Shown in pieces: positions 55,434 to 63,976 of a DNA stretch of 64,000 bases (position 1 is its first letter; every line of letters starts with the position of its first letter). The notes beneath the pieces are model-generated. The model did not search any database. It was not told the DNA's origin and worked only from the letters and a program-made list of their open reading frames with translations. This DNA comes from Methylomonas rivi. GTDB lineage: Bacteria > Pseudomonadota > Gammaproteobacteria > Methylococcales > Methylomonadaceae. The translations under genes and the position numbers were made by a program. The DNA lies in assembly GCF_024505165.1 (NCBI RefSeq), contig NZ_JANIBK010000003.1:19592-83591 (forward strand), read 5' to 3'.

Positions 55434-57134
55434 TTAACTGTCAGCCAACTCCAAGCCGCGAAACACCGAACAACGCTTGAACACCTCCAGATCCGGTTCC
55501 AGTTGTTTTTGCTGGCAAAACTTGGCCACCAGTTTGGTCAAGCCTTTAATATCGCGCCCGGAAGCGCCGGGAAACACGCTGGCGAGTTCGGGAATCAGGG
55601 TTTCGGCCACCGGCAGCGCAAATTGCTGGGTCATCACCCGCCAGATTTTGCAGCGGTCGGCATGGTCCGGCGAGTGATAACGAATCATCGCAATACAGCG
55701 GGAAATAATGGCTTCGTCGATGTCGTCCACCCGGTTGGTGGTCATGAACAGCAAGCCGTTGAAATACTCCAACACCCGCAAAAAAACCCCGACCACGGCA
55801 TTGGAAGCCAAGTTATCCGCGCGTTTTTTGATATACACGTCGGCTTCGTCGATCAGCATCACCGCCCCCCAGCGTTGAGCCCGGATCAAGGTTTCCTGCA
55901 GGGTTTTTTCCATTTCGGCCACATTCAGCCCCAGCTGTCCGGAGTGAACCCGATACAACGGCCGCTTGATGATTTCCGAATACACTTCCGCGGTCAGCGT
56001 CTTGCCCACCCCGGCCGGCCCCGCGCACAGCACGGTGGTGCCGCCGGATTTGCCTGCCACGATATCGTCGGTCAACATGTCCATTTCCGCGGTCAGTATG
56101 TCGATCAAATCCGTTTGTTCCGGCGGCAAGATCAATTTCTGTTTCAACTCCGGTTGATAAACATAGGGCTGCATATCGTCGACATGCACCCAAACATGGT
56201 GGTGCAATTCCAGATGAAAGGTCAGGATATAGCCGTGCACCGGCAGTTCGGTAAACAAACCGGGCGGTATTTCTTCCTTATACGCCTCCACCGCCGCTTC
56301 GGTTTTGCTGTCATAGCGCATGCTTTTGCCGGCCTTGCGCAGATAAGTACCCAAAATGTCGCCGGAAGCATCCAGGCTCAAGGCCCGCTCGCTAAGAATA
56401 TTTTCGTCGTTAACCAAGCGGCAGGCGCCGCCGCCCGACGACAACACCACGGTATTTTTGCGGGTCCAATCGCTGCTGCGATGGCTGGCGGTAGGGTCTT
56501 CGGCATAGATGCCGGTGCCCCAAGCGGAGAATTGCTCGCCGTAGCGGGCCCGCCAGTCGAAATAGCGGCCGGCGGCTTCGTCGTAGCCGGCGATCAAATC
56601 GGCGGTTTCCTTCAAATAACTTTTGCCGGCGAATATTTCCGGAATGGTTTTATCGGCCAAATCCTTGCTGCGTATGATCAGGGTTTCATTGGCAATTTTG
56701 CCTTTGCTGTTGGCTTTCAGCTCGATCAGAATACGCCCAGCTTCTTCCTCGCCCGGCGGAGTGTAATCCAGGCGGGTAATCAGATAAGCCAGGGTTCTGC
56801 CGGAGGGCTCGACATGAAACAGCCAGCCGCGTATCGCCCCTTCCAGCAAATAACGCGCAATCGCCGGCAACAGCATTTCCAGTTGCTCGGCATTGTAGCG
56901 TTGGCTGTGCGCTCCCATGGCCTGTTGCAAGGCGTTCAATAAGGCCGCCTGTTGCTGCAAAGCCTCGCCGGCTTGCGCATAAATCCCGGCCAGACTGGCG
57001 AGTTCAACTTCACTGAGCTGGTCGTAACTCACCTGGGCCTTATTGCCGAGCCGCAATTGATCGCTTAAGGTGTGCAAGCGCGGATGCTCGGTCAATAACG
57101 GTTCCAGAAAACGTTTTTCAATCTGTAATTTCAT
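55434..57134 (-). CDS. AAA+ ATPase of unknown family, co-expressed with a CCG Fe-S protein
   Basis: From the ATG at 57134 (GGAG site) it has 566 residues; the open frame upstream lies inside the Fe-S gene. The C-terminal half is a classic AAA module: Walker A GPAGVGKT (372-379), Walker B MLIDEAD (about 426-432), sensor TTN (465-467) and an arginine finger in EAIISRC (Arg479). The first 330 residues form an unfamiliar domain with no membrane segment or zinc protease motif, so it is not FtsH. Such ATPases remodel or activate a partner protein. It starts four bases after the Fe-S gene's stop codon, so the Fe-S protein is the likely partner. Confidence 0.75.
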   Translation of the reverse strand: MKLQIEKRFLEPLLTEHPRLHTLSDQLRLGNKAQVSYDQLSEVELASLAGIYAQAGEALQQQAALLNALQQAMGAHSQRYNAEQLEMLLPAIARYLLEGAIRGWLFHVEPSGRTLAYLITRLDYTPPGEEEAGRILIELKANSKGKIANETLIIRSKDLADKTIPEIFAGKSYLKETADLIAGYDEAAGRYFDWRARYGEQFSAWGTGIYAEDPTASHRSSDWTRKNTVVLSSGGGACRLVNDENILSERALSLDASGDILGTYLRKAGKSMRYDSKTEAAVEAYKEEIPPGLFTELPVHGYILTFHLELHHHVWVHVDDMQPYVYQPELKQKLILPPEQTDLIDILTAEMDMLTDDIVAGKSGGTTVLCAGPAGVGKTLTAEVYSEIIKRPLYRVHSGQLGLNVAEMEKTLQETLIRAQRWGAVMLIDEADVYIKKRADNLASNAVVGVFLRVLEYFNGLLFMTTNRVDDIDEAIISRCIAMIRYHSPDHADRCKIWRVMTQQFALPVAETLIPELASVFPGASGRDIKGLTKLVAKFCQQKQLEPDLEVFKRCSVFRGLELADS

Positions 57135-57138
57135 ATCA

Positions 57139-58506
57139 TCACTCCTGTGACGGCAAGGCCATGCATAACACTTGAGAAAGATGCAACGGCAGGGCGAAGC
57201 CGCCGTTTTGAATTTGCTGTTGGCAGGAAAAGCCGTTGCTGACCAGCAAGGCCTCGGGCTCCGCGCGCAGGGCCGGAAACAGCGCCAGCTCGGCCATGGC
57301 CTGGGCATGTTCGACATGCTCGGCTTCGACGCCGAAATTGCCGGCCATGCCGCAGCAGGACGCTTCGATCAATTCAAAGTCCAGTCCCGGCACCTGTTTT
57401 AACAACTTGCGCACCGACTTGATGGCGCCGACCGCCTTCTGGTGGCAATGCCCGTGCAGCAACAAACGGGAAACGTCCGGCAAAGCCTGAAACGCCAGAG
57501 TCCAGCGTTTGGCGGTTTGTTCTCTGACGATAAACTCCTCCAGCAACACCACTTTTTCCGCCAGATTTTTCGCAGGCTCGCCTAGCCCCAGCTTCAGGTA
57601 TTCATCGCGTAAACTGAGTATGCAGGACGGCTCCAAACCGACAATGCTGCGCCCGGCCTTAATATGAACCTTCAAAGCCTTGAGCAAGCGTTGCGCCTCG
57701 TGTCTGGCCTTATCCAGCTGGCCATTGGAAAAATAAGTACGGCCGCAACACAAGGGCCGGTTCGGCTCATCGTCGGCCAGCGGCCGGGCGATATGCACTT
57801 GGTAGCCGCCGGCCTCCAGCAATTTTTGCGCGGCTTCGGCGGCGGCTGGGTTGAAATAATGGTTAAAGGTATCGACAAACAATACGACTTGTTTGTCTAC
57901 CGGCCCGACAGACACGGCATCCTTAGCCGACGAACCGTAACGGAACGGCTGCCGGGCGGGAACAGGCAAGCGAATCTTGGCGCTGATACCCAAGCCCGCC
58001 TCCAACAGCCGCACCACCCAGCCCAATCGATTACGCAATAGCAATAGTGGCCGCACTATCGGCCAACAGAGTATTTTGGGTAGCTCGCCCCATAGACGGC
58101 GGCGCAAGGATAGGCCGTGTTGCGCGACCTGCTGGGCCAGAAACTCGGCCTTGATCAACGCCATGTCGACTTCGTTTTCGCATTCGCGCCTGCAACCTTT
58201 GCAGGACACACACAAGGCCATCGCCTCTTCAAGAGCCGGGCTGGGGTTCAGAAATGCCTGCTCATCGTCGGCATTTAAAGCGGATTTTAAAAGTTTGACC
58301 CGGCCGCCCGGCGATAAAACCGGATTGCCGCTTATCCGATAACTGGGGCACATCACCCCTTTACCGGTCTGTTCGCATTGTTTGCTGCCGATACAGACCG
58401 CGACCGCCTTCGCATAATCGGCGCCGTGTTTGGGAATATCCGCGTAAGCATCGCCCATGCCGGCATTTTCATAAGACGACCAATCCAGAAACAGTTTCAT
58501 ACGCAT
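57139..58506 (-). CDS. Fe-S protein with two CCG domains (C-terminal half of a YdiJ/GlcD-type oxidoreductase)
   Basis: The 455-residue product resembles the Fe-S half of large FAD-linked D-2-hydroxyacid dehydrogenases such as YdiJ, but without the FAD domain. Cluster ligands are Cys38, Cys44 and Cys53 (CIGSKQC, GVMCPSYR) and Cys99, 102, 105 and 109 (CVSCKGCRREC). Two CCG domains follow, with LCCGRTYFSNG near residue 260 and ASCCGMAGNFG near residue 390. The ATG at 58506 or 58500 fits the sigma-54 start predicted near 58520; a TTG at 58527 would be upstream of it. It forms an operon with the AAA ATPase. Electron transfer for an unknown partner is inferred. Confidence 0.8.
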   Translation of the reverse strand: MRMKLFLDWSSYENAGMGDAYADIPKHGADYAKAVAVCIGSKQCEQTGKGVMCPSYRISGNPVLSPGGRVKLLKSALNADDEQAFLNPSPALEEAMALCVSCKGCRRECENEVDMALIKAEFLAQQVAQHGLSLRRRLWGELPKILCWPIVRPLLLLRNRLGWVVRLLEAGLGISAKIRLPVPARQPFRYGSSAKDAVSVGPVDKQVVLFVDTFNHYFNPAAAEAAQKLLEAGGYQVHIARPLADDEPNRPLCCGRTYFSNGQLDKARHEAQRLLKALKVHIKAGRSIVGLEPSCILSLRDEYLKLGLGEPAKNLAEKVVLLEEFIVREQTAKRWTLAFQALPDVSRLLLHGHCHQKAVGAIKSVRKLLKQVPGLDFELIEASCCGMAGNFGVEAEHVEHAQAMAELALFPALRAEPEALLVSNGFSCQQQIQNGGFALPLHLSQVLCMALPSQE

Positions 58507-58531
58507 TTGGCTGATTGAAAATTGCAATCAA

Positions 58532-58546
58532 GCAAAATAGACGCCA
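58532..58546 (-). promoter_or_regulatory. Sigma-54-like promoter of the Fe-S/AAA operon
   Basis: On the minus strand TGGCGTC-TATT-TTGC has ten bases between GG and GC; TGGC and TTGC are perfect. The predicted start is near 58520, 14 bases before the first ATG. Confidence 0.6.
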
Positions 58547-58600
58547 GCTACCGGGGACAGGCTCCGCCGATATTTGACGGGGTTTTGCGGAATAGAACCC

Positions 58601-58616
58601 TGTAGCAAACGCTACA
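58601..58616. promoter_or_regulatory. NifA-type upstream activating site between divergent sigma-54 promoters
   Basis: TGTAGCAAACGCTACA is TGT-N10-ACA and a full palindrome (TGTAGC-AAAC-GCTACA). Its centre is about 88 bases from the predicted start of the Fe-S/AAA operon and about 105 bases from that of the divergent 58735 gene, so it can serve both. Confidence 0.65.
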
Positions 58617-58687
58617 AGCCAGCCGGAATGTATGACAGACGCCTAAACAATATCGCCGGAATTGAAGCAATCCAGGACATTAGCCAC

Positions 58688-58703
58688 CGGCATAAACCTT
58701 GCA
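58688..58703 (+). promoter_or_regulatory. Sigma-54-like promoter of the 58735 gene
   Basis: CGGCATA-AACC-TTGCA has ten bases between GG and GC, keeps GGCA at -24 and TTGCA at -12. The predicted start is near 58714, about 21 bases before the ATG. Confidence 0.55.
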
Positions 58704-58734
58704 TTTAGTAAGTTTTAATTTCTACCTCAGAGCC

Positions 58735-59031
58735 ATGAATTTAGAAGACTTAGTCAGCCGCTATTTTATTTCCTACAGCGGCGTTAAACTCCCGCTGAAG
58801 CTGGTCAACGAAATCGAAGAAGCCGGCCTGGATAACCGCAACACCTATTTCAAGGGCTATTACGACGCCCTGGATCGGCTGGTCCGCTGCGAAAAGCTCG
58901 TCTACGGCGAAACCGAATTACTGCATAGTTATGAATACGACGAAAACGACGTATTGCGGCAGGCCGAAATTACCGATGCCGACGGCGAGTTGACCCTGCT
59001 GACCTTCGATGAACAAGGCCAACCCGACTGA
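58735..59031 (+). CDS. Small conserved hypothetical protein
   Basis: The 98-residue product begins MNLEDLVSRYFISYSGVKLP and has a strand-rich acidic second half (LHSYEYDENDVLRQAEITDADGE in parts). I think it belongs to a small DUF family (possibly DUF6156), but this is from memory of the SGVKLPLKLV motif and uncertain. The ATG at 58735 follows AGAG weakly; an earlier TTG at 58699 lies inside the predicted promoter. It is divergent from the Fe-S/AAA operon and shares its upstream site. The GNAT gene follows after seven bases. Confidence 0.65.
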   Translation: MNLEDLVSRYFISYSGVKLPLKLVNEIEEAGLDNRNTYFKGYYDALDRLVRCEKLVYGETELLHSYEYDENDVLRQAEITDADGELTLLTFDEQGQPD

Positions 59032-59038
59032 GCAAACC

Positions 59039-59518
59039 ATGCCCGATGCAATTGAAATATCACAGGCGCACAAGCGCGATATTCCGGCGCTTTGCGAACT
59101 GCTCGGCCTCCTGTTTGCCCAGGAAGCCGAATTTCAACCGGATCCGGCCGCTCAACAACGCGCGCTTAGCGGCATTATCGCCGACCAAACTATCGGCACT
59201 ATATTTGTCGCCCGACACCAGGAAAAAACGGTCGGCATGGTCAGCCTGCTTTACAGCATATCAACCGCATTGGGCGGCCGAGTAGCCACCTTGGAAGACA
59301 TGGTGGTACACCCCGAATTTCGCGGCGCCGGCATCGGCGCCCGCCTACTCGCCCATGCCAAGGATCATGCTTTTAATACCGGCTGCCGACGTATTACGCT
59401 ATTAACGGATCGGACCAATCCGGCCGCCCAACGCTTCTACCAACGGCAGGGGTTTAACTTGTCTGACATGGTACCGATGCGGCTGCTGCTTAAACCCGAA
59501 ACGGATTTTAGCGAATAG
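59039..59518 (+). CDS. GNAT-family N-acetyltransferase
   Basis: The 159-residue product has the GNAT core: HKRDIPALCELLGLLFAQE at the N terminus, ATLEDMVVHPEFRGAGIGARLL with the acetyl-CoA pyrophosphate loop RGAGIG, and NPAAQRFYQRQGF. The acceptor is unknown. The ATG at 59039 follows the preceding stop codon by seven bases, so it is probably in the same transcript as the 58735 gene and would share its sigma-54-type promoter. Confidence 0.85.
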   Translation: MPDAIEISQAHKRDIPALCELLGLLFAQEAEFQPDPAAQQRALSGIIADQTIGTIFVARHQEKTVGMVSLLYSISTALGGRVATLEDMVVHPEFRGAGIGARLLAHAKDHAFNTGCRRITLLTDRTNPAAQRFYQRQGFNLSDMVPMRLLLKPETDFSE

Positions 59519-59688
59519 ACCAATCCCCCTCCCTTCCGCTTGCTAATAGTCTCCGGCGCAAAGGCATGCCAAAACCACCGCTGCTTTCTTGTCAAATATT
59601 AGATGCGCGGCTTGTCTTGTGTGTAATGACACGACAACCTAGGTAAATAACATAGTTATATTTCATTACCGGCCTATCCGGCGATTTC

Positions 59689-59706
59689 ATTATCAATAAA
59701 GATAAA
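59689..59706. promoter_or_regulatory. Possible Fur box upstream of fecI
   Basis: ATTATC-AATAAA-GATAAA resembles the hexamer array of a Fur site (ATTATC and GATAA(A/T) repeats), 72 bases before the sigma-factor ATG. FecI-FecR loci are usually iron-repressed, which supports but does not prove it. Confidence 0.35.
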
Positions 59707-59777
59707 TTAAATCAGCAACTAACATAGTGGCATCATTAGTGCTCGCGCAAAAAGTCCAATTTCGATGTTTCCGGTGC

Positions 59778-60287
59778 ATGAAAGACTCCGCCAGCTTTAC
59801 GATTACTCATTTAATCAAAACCTACGATGAAGAGCTGCGCCGCGTGATTTTCCGCCGTTGCGGCTGCATCGACATGGCGGCCGATATCGTACAGGAAACC
59901 TACCAGCGCATGCTGAGCGGCGGGCTTTGGCAGCAAGCGGACAATCCGCGCGCCCTGCTGCACCGGATTGCGGCCAATCTGGCCACCGATTACCAGCGCC
60001 GCGATGCCGTGCGGGACAAATACGTCGACCAAACCGACACGCTGCCGGATTGGATTGCCGAAGCCGACAACACCCAACCCGACCGCATTCTCGCCAACCG
60101 CGAACATCTGGAACGGCTGGCGGTTATCGTTAACCAATTGCCGCCCAAATGCCGCACCGTATTCCTCATGCGTAAAATCGACGAACTCAGCCATGCCGAA
60201 ATTGCCGAGCGTCTGGGCATTTCGCGAAATATGGTGGAAAAGCATCTGCGCAACGCCCTGTTGGCCTTGCAGAAAATCGATGAGTAA
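59778..60287 (+). CDS. fecI: FecI-type ECF sigma factor
   Basis: The 169-residue product is an iron-starvation ECF sigma factor: region 2 with YDEELRRVIFRRCGCIDMAADIVQETYQRML and region 4 with LPPKCRTVFLMRKIDELSHAEIAERLGISRNMVEKHLRNAL. It should activate the downstream receptor gene. The ATG at 59778 gives the family's usual start; the frame extends 17 codons upstream. fecR follows 66 bases later. Confidence 0.9.
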   Translation: MKDSASFTITHLIKTYDEELRRVIFRRCGCIDMAADIVQETYQRMLSGGLWQQADNPRALLHRIAANLATDYQRRDAVRDKYVDQTDTLPDWIAEADNTQPDRILANREHLERLAVIVNQLPPKCRTVFLMRKIDELSHAEIAERLGISRNMVEKHLRNALLALQKIDE

Positions 60288-60353
60288 TAACAGCTCCTGT
60301 TTTGCGGTTATCGATCGTCATATAATGCAGAACCCACAGGCAAAATTATCTTC

Positions 60354-61331
60354 ATGAAACCGGACCCCGACAAGCAAGCAAGCGCCGCCGTCAAAAGGGA
60401 AGCAACCGATTGGTGGGCGCGTCTGGATAGCGGCGAACTTGACTCGCGGCAATACCAGGCGTTTCAACGCTGGTTGAATGCCGATCCGTTGCATACCCTC
60501 GCCTTTGATGAAGTCACCCAATTATGGGGGGAGCTGGATGCAATCAAGCCTTTGCTGGGCATGCCGGCGGCAACCCGGCAATCCGCCGGCAAACCCCGCC
60601 GCCCCCGCTCGGTTGCCCTGCCCCGCTTTCCGGCATGGCCGGTAGCCGTGGCTGTCTGCTGCCTGTTGTTTTGGTTGAGCCCGCTCGGTTTGCTGTTTCG
60701 GGCCGACTGGCATACCGGCGTCGGCGAGATACGCCGCATTCAGTTAAGCGACGGCTCGACCGTTACGCTGAACAGCGACAGCGCCTTGTCGGTTTCCATG
60801 GAGGCCGATGCACGCCATCTGAGACTACTAAAAGGCGAAGCCTTGTTTCAAGTCAGCCCCGACAAAAACCGGCCGTTTCGGGTTCACGCCGGCGCAGGCA
60901 GCGTGACCGCTTTGGGAACCGCCTTCAATATCCGCTTGCGGGATAAGGGTACCGAAGTGACCGTCACCGAGCACAGTGTCGCGGTCAATCTCGACAGGGG
61001 CGCTCAAACCGCCCGACTCGAGGAAGGTCAAAGCCTGACTTTCGACGCCCGCGACGGCATGGGCACCACGCAAATCGCCGACACCCGCGCACTGACCGCC
61101 TGGCAACGCGGCACGCTGGTATTCCAGGATAAACCGTTAGGCGAAGTCGTCGCCGAACTCAACCGTTACCATCACGGCTATATGTTCATCGGCGACGACA
61201 CCATTGCCCAACGCCGGGTTAACGGCGTTTTCCATACTAACGATCCTTTGGCCGCGCTAGACGCCCTGCAAACCTCTCTGCAAATCAAAACCACCCGCAT
61301 CGGCGATTATCTGATTCTGCTGCATCGCTAA
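60354..61331 (+). CDS. fecR: FecR-type anti-sigma / signal transducer
   Basis: The 325-residue product has the FecR N-terminal cytoplasmic helices with EATDWWARLDSGELDSRQYQAF and WLNADPLHTLAFDEVTQLW. A membrane helix follows at about residues 92-112, and the periplasmic FecR domain begins with VGEIRRIQLSDGSTVTLNSDSALSV. The C-terminal part (LVFQDKPLGEVVAELNRYHHG) binds the receptor signalling domain. It passes the siderophore signal from the outer-membrane receptor to FecI. Confidence 0.92.
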   Translation: MKPDPDKQASAAVKREATDWWARLDSGELDSRQYQAFQRWLNADPLHTLAFDEVTQLWGELDAIKPLLGMPAATRQSAGKPRRPRSVALPRFPAWPVAVAVCCLLFWLSPLGLLFRADWHTGVGEIRRIQLSDGSTVTLNSDSALSVSMEADARHLRLLKGEALFQVSPDKNRPFRVHAGAGSVTALGTAFNIRLRDKGTEVTVTEHSVAVNLDRGAQTARLEEGQSLTFDARDGMGTTQIADTRALTAWQRGTLVFQDKPLGEVVAELNRYHHGYMFIGDDTIAQRRVNGVFHTNDPLAALDALQTSLQIKTTRIGDYLILLHR

Positions 61332-61419
61332 AAATATTTTCATCTCCCACCTCCTGTTTTGCACAGGGTCCGCGTCATAACAACTGTGCGTATCCACAAA
61401 CCAGTCAAGAGGGAGAATC

Positions 61420-63825
61420 ATGACAACAATCACAACGGGTAAACGCCAACTTGCTCGCCAAGCTTCGGCGCTAATTCTCGGGACGGCACTTATGAGTGTC
61501 ACGGCCGCCGAAGCGGCGGAAACCAGCCAACCATACAGCATCCCGCCCGGTTCGCTGGCCGGCAGCCTGAACCGCTTGGCGGAAACCAGCGGTTTGCAAC
61601 TGATTTACGATTCGGCCATCGCGGAAGGCTTGTCGAGCAAAGGCTTATCCGGCAACTACACCCCTGCAGCCGCTTTGCAGCAATTATTGCGCAACACGGG
61701 CTTAACTTATCGTTTGTCGGAAAACGGCAATGTGGTGATTGAACGGCAACCACTCAATTACAGACAGGATCCCGCGGCTTTGCCGGCGGTGAAGGTGGTT
61801 GGCAAAGCGACTTACGATTCGACCGATCCTTACAATCCGGATTACAGCTTGCCGAATGCCAGTACGGCAACCAAAACCGATACGCCGATTATGGAAACGC
61901 CATTTTCGATACAAGTCGTCTCTAAACAAGTTTTACAAGATCAGCAGGTGACTAGGCTTGAACAGGCGTTAAAAAATGTCAGTGGAGTCACGATTTTTCC
62001 GGGAAATCAGGGATTTACCGATAGTTTTATGATGCGTGGGTTTCTGAATGATACAACTTATCGTGATGGGGTGTTATTGCCAACTATCTTAGGGGGCGGC
62101 ACAACCAAACGAGAAGTTGCTAATCTTGAGCGAGTAGAGGTACTAAAAGGGCCGGGCTCGATTTTATTTGGCCGAGCCGAGCCGGGCGGTATTATTAATC
62201 TGGTTACCAAACAACCGCTTTCAACGCCTTATTATTCGATGCAGCAACAGTTTGGTTCCTATGACTTTTATCGAACGACAATTGATGCGACCGCCCCCCT
62301 GACAGATGACAACACTCTGTTATACAGGCTTAATATTGCTTATGAAAATACCGGATCATTTCGTAACTTCGTTGATAACGAACGCGTGTTTGTCGCGCCG
62401 GTGCTGAAATGGAATATCAGCGAGCAAACTCAAGCAACTTTTGAAATGGAGTACCAACACTTTAACGAATCGCCAGATCCTGGAATCCCCCCGCTTGGCA
62501 ATAGGCCGGCAAATGTACCTATCGAAACGGCATTACACGAACCTCTTGTGAATAAAAATGATGGGGACAGAGTGATGGTTGGGTTTAACTGGTCGCACCA
62601 ATTTAACGACGACTGGAAATTAAGCCACCGCTTCACTTCGGAATTTTTCGATTTCAACAACCGCACTTTGTTCTTCGGCGCCGCTACAGCAAACGGGTCT
62701 GTTTCTCGATCTTTCAATCTTGCGCCTGAAACCGAATCTCAGCGCTACATGAATACAGTAAATTTATCTGGGAAACTGGCAACCGGATTTGCTCAACACA
62801 CCTTGTTATTTGGTTTCGACCACTTTCAGGAAGATGACAAAATTCGTGGAAACTGTTGTACGCCGGCTCCCGCCTTTAATATTTTTAACCCGGTATATCT
62901 TAGCACTGCTCCCCAATTGAATTCTGTTGATCGCAGTAACTATACTCAATCCTGGTATGGACTCTATTTTCAAGATCAAATTGAGTTGCCATATGGTTGG
63001 CACCTATTAGGCGGCTTTCGATATGACAATGCCGAAGGTGAAAATCATCTCCTAGGTCGGGTAACATCCAAAGAGGACCGAATTAGTCCTCGTGGCGGCG
63101 TACTTTGGCAGGCATTGCCCTGGTTATCGCTGTATGGGAGCTATACCGAAAATTTTGGCCCGTCTAGCACCTTATTTAGAAATGATAATTTAATCCTTCC
63201 TCCCCAATCGGCGCAACAATGGGAAGCTGGCTTAAAAACAGAGTTTTGGGATGGCCAATTAAGAGCTACGTTAGCTTACTTTGAACTTACTAAACAAAAT
63301 ATCCGAGTCCCCGGAACTACACCGCCGCTCTTCATTCCTAGAGCAGTTGGTGAAGCTGAAAGTCATGGTATTGAATTTGAAGTAACAGGTGAAATTTTAC
63401 CTGGCTGGAATGTAATAACCGCCTATGCCTACACCCCTTATGCCAAGATAACCAAAGACAATACCAGTAATGGCGGCCCCGGAAATACAGGCAAGCGTTT
63501 ATTTTTGGCACCAGAACATTCCGGCAGTGTTTGGAGCACCTATGAGTTTCAAAATACTGCGTTCAAAGGTCTTAAATTCGGCGCTGGAGTTGTTGGATTA
63601 GACCAAAGACAAGGGGATTCGGCTAACACCTATCAATTGCCGGGTTTTTTGACGGTAGGGTTAATGACAAGTTACGAGATGCAAATTGGAAAATCGAAAG
63701 TAACTACGCAGCTCAATGTTGATAATTTACTGAACAAAGAATATTACGCCGGCAGTAACAGCGGCAATTTCATAACAATCGGCGCCCCAAGAAGTTTTAT
63801 GGGCAGTATCAGGGTTGAATATTGA
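61420..63825 (+). CDS. TonB-dependent siderophore receptor with signalling (STN) domain
   Basis: The 801-residue product has a signal peptide (to about residue 32), an STN signalling domain (about 40-105: YSIPPGSLAGSLNRLAETSG, GNYTPAALQQLL-type), a TonB-box-like LPAVKVVGK, a plug domain (ETPFSIQVVSKQVLQDQQV, LERVEVLKGPGSILFGRAEPGGIINLVTK) and a 22-strand barrel ending in GSIRVEY. It resembles FpvA/FhuE-like ferrisiderophore transducers. GC falls from 42 of 60 bases in a line of the STN part to 25-28 of 60 in lines of the barrel, which suggests a mosaic gene. A GGGAG site precedes the ATG. Confidence 0.93.
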   Translation: MTTITTGKRQLARQASALILGTALMSVTAAEAAETSQPYSIPPGSLAGSLNRLAETSGLQLIYDSAIAEGLSSKGLSGNYTPAAALQQLLRNTGLTYRLSENGNVVIERQPLNYRQDPAALPAVKVVGKATYDSTDPYNPDYSLPNASTATKTDTPIMETPFSIQVVSKQVLQDQQVTRLEQALKNVSGVTIFPGNQGFTDSFMMRGFLNDTTYRDGVLLPTILGGGTTKREVANLERVEVLKGPGSILFGRAEPGGIINLVTKQPLSTPYYSMQQQFGSYDFYRTTIDATAPLTDDNTLLYRLNIAYENTGSFRNFVDNERVFVAPVLKWNISEQTQATFEMEYQHFNESPDPGIPPLGNRPANVPIETALHEPLVNKNDGDRVMVGFNWSHQFNDDWKLSHRFTSEFFDFNNRTLFFGAATANGSVSRSFNLAPETESQRYMNTVNLSGKLATGFAQHTLLFGFDHFQEDDKIRGNCCTPAPAFNIFNPVYLSTAPQLNSVDRSNYTQSWYGLYFQDQIELPYGWHLLGGFRYDNAEGENHLLGRVTSKEDRISPRGGVLWQALPWLSLYGSYTENFGPSSTLFRNDNLILPPQSAQQWEAGLKTEFWDGQLRATLAYFELTKQNIRVPGTTPPLFIPRAVGEAESHGIEFEVTGEILPGWNVITAYAYTPYAKITKDNTSNGGPGNTGKRLFLAPEHSGSVWSTYEFQNTAFKGLKFGAGVVGLDQRQGDSANTYQLPGFLTVGLMTSYEMQIGKSKVTTQLNVDNLLNKEYYAGSNSGNFITIGAPRSFMGSIRVEY

Positions 63826-63836
63826 AATGCCCTTGT

Positions 63837-63866
63837 TTCCCTCGTTCCCACGCGCTGCGTGGGAAC
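63837..63866. repeat. Palindromic repeat, copy 1
   Basis: GTTCCCACGC (63844-63853) and GCGTGGGAAC (63857-63866) form a perfect ten-base stem with a three-base loop. The left flank and arm (63837-63853) recur at 63977-63993, so this is a dispersed repeat rather than a simple terminator. Confidence 0.7.
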
Positions 63867-63938
63867 ACAGTCAAGGCGCGCTGCGTCCCGAGATCGCTCA
63901 AGGTGCGACTGGTCAGGGTTTTTTGCGTACGAGGGAAT

Positions 63939-63959
63939 ACGAAGTCCTGGTGACTTCGT
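63939..63959. repeat. Hairpin between the two repeat copies
   Basis: ACGAAGTC (63939-63946) pairs with GACTTCGT (63952-63959) around a five-base loop. It lies within the same repeat block. Confidence 0.5.
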
Positions 63960-63976
63960 TATTGGATAACGCAATT

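Noticed and set aside
55503..56942. Plus-strand open frame of 479 codons opposite the AAA ATPase
   Set aside because: The ATPase on the minus strand has full catalytic motifs and a ribosome site; this antisense frame has none and is a composition artefact.
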